Positions 6,069 through 6,224 of a DNA stretch of 6,224 nt are shown in pieces. Origin of the DNA: Halieaceae bacterium UBA3479 (GTDB lineage Bacteria > Pseudomonadota > Gammaproteobacteria > Pseudomonadales > Halieaceae). The notes below the pieces were generated by a model. The model saw only the letters and a program-made list of their open reading frames with translations, searched no databases and had not been told where the DNA came from. The stretch is taken from the NCBI GenBank assembly GCA_002377985.1, contig DFQW01000159.1, positions 5,290-11,513 on the forward strand. The letters run 5' to 3'. The position numbers were made by a program, and so were the translations under genes. Within the stretch, counting starts at the first letter, position 1. Each line of letters starts with the position of its first letter.

Positions 6069-6224
6069 TTAGGCGTCTATTTGGGGTACATGTTGCATGG
6101 CTTCGGCGATAACCTCATCGGACAGGTCCAGATCGACCATTTCGCCTGCGAGGTACTTCTCATACGCCGCAAGGTCCAGATGCCCATGCCCGCAAAGCGC
6201 GGTCAGGATGACTTTCTCCTCGCC
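6069..6224 (-). CDS. TrpB-like PLP-dependent enzyme, C-terminal end (runs off right edge)
   Basis: Only the last 51 codons and the TAA stop are present. The sequence contains TALCGHGHLDLAAYEKYLAG followed by an acidic helix and QIDA at the end. The (S)GHGHxDxxAYxxYLxG signature is typical of the C-terminus of tryptophan-synthase-beta-like fold-type II PLP enzymes (the TrpB2-like group). In TrpB a Ser just before the Gly of this loop contacts the PLP ring nitrogen; here that residue is Cys (codon 6192-6194). The catalytic lysine and phosphate-binding loop are outside the window, so the reaction cannot be called. TrpB2 proteins can join indole and serine, but members in catabolic clusters may do other beta-replacement or elimination chemistry. 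It ends 42 bp before the receptor start on the same strand, which suggests one operon. Confidence 0.72.
   Translation of the reverse strand, partial: GEEKVILTALCGHGHLDLAAYEKYLAGEMVDLDLSDEVIAEAMQHVPQIDA

Overview
The window carries one block of six genes, all on the minus strand, so transcription runs from position 6224 toward 1. In transcription order they are: the C-terminal end of a TrpB-like PLP enzyme (6224-6069), a TonB-dependent outer-membrane receptor (6026-3618), a small AhpD/carboxymuconolactone-decarboxylase-fold protein (3557-2982), a Baeyer-Villiger-type flavin monooxygenase (2894-1281), a classical short-chain dehydrogenase/reductase (1188-430), and the N-terminal part of a VOC/glyoxalase-fold protein that runs off the left edge (392-1). 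Gaps are 42, 60, 87, 92 and 37 bp. I see no RNA gene, mobile element, CRISPR array or gene on the plus strand; plus-strand open frames look like shadows of these genes. No stretch over 300 bp lacks a gene.

The host is a Gram-negative bacterium, since a TonB-dependent receptor with a signal peptide and a terminal-Phe beta-barrel needs an outer membrane. Moderate-to-high GC and the style of the receptor (EEIVVSA box, large barrel, no N-terminal signalling domain) next to BVMO, SDR and VOC genes suggest a marine gammaproteobacterium or a sphingomonad-like alphaproteobacterium. That placement is inference; nothing here fixes the genus.

A working model is an uptake-plus-catabolism cassette. The receptor would import a scarce, probably hydrophobic compound. 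The SDR would interconvert an alcohol and a ketone. The flavoprotein would insert oxygen next to the carbonyl to give an ester or lactone. The AhpD-like and VOC proteins would handle later intermediates or peroxide/thiol chemistry. The substrate cannot be read from the sequence; cyclic ketones, terpenoids and steroid-like compounds are reasonable guesses.

The most notable feature is a set of substitutions at signature positions in proteins whose cofactor or fold motifs are otherwise intact: His to Leu in the BVMO fingerprint, His to Phe after the CxxC of the AhpD-like protein, Asn to His at the usual SDR tetrad Asn, Arg for the usual second-module His in the VOC protein, and Cys for Ser in the PLP-ring contact loop of the TrpB-like protein. 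Each occurs to some extent in large families, but together they suggest chemistry different from the textbook family labels. Regulatory structure includes a strong GC-rich hairpin between the receptor and the AhpD-like gene, and a perfect 13-bp palindrome just upstream of the monooxygenase gene.
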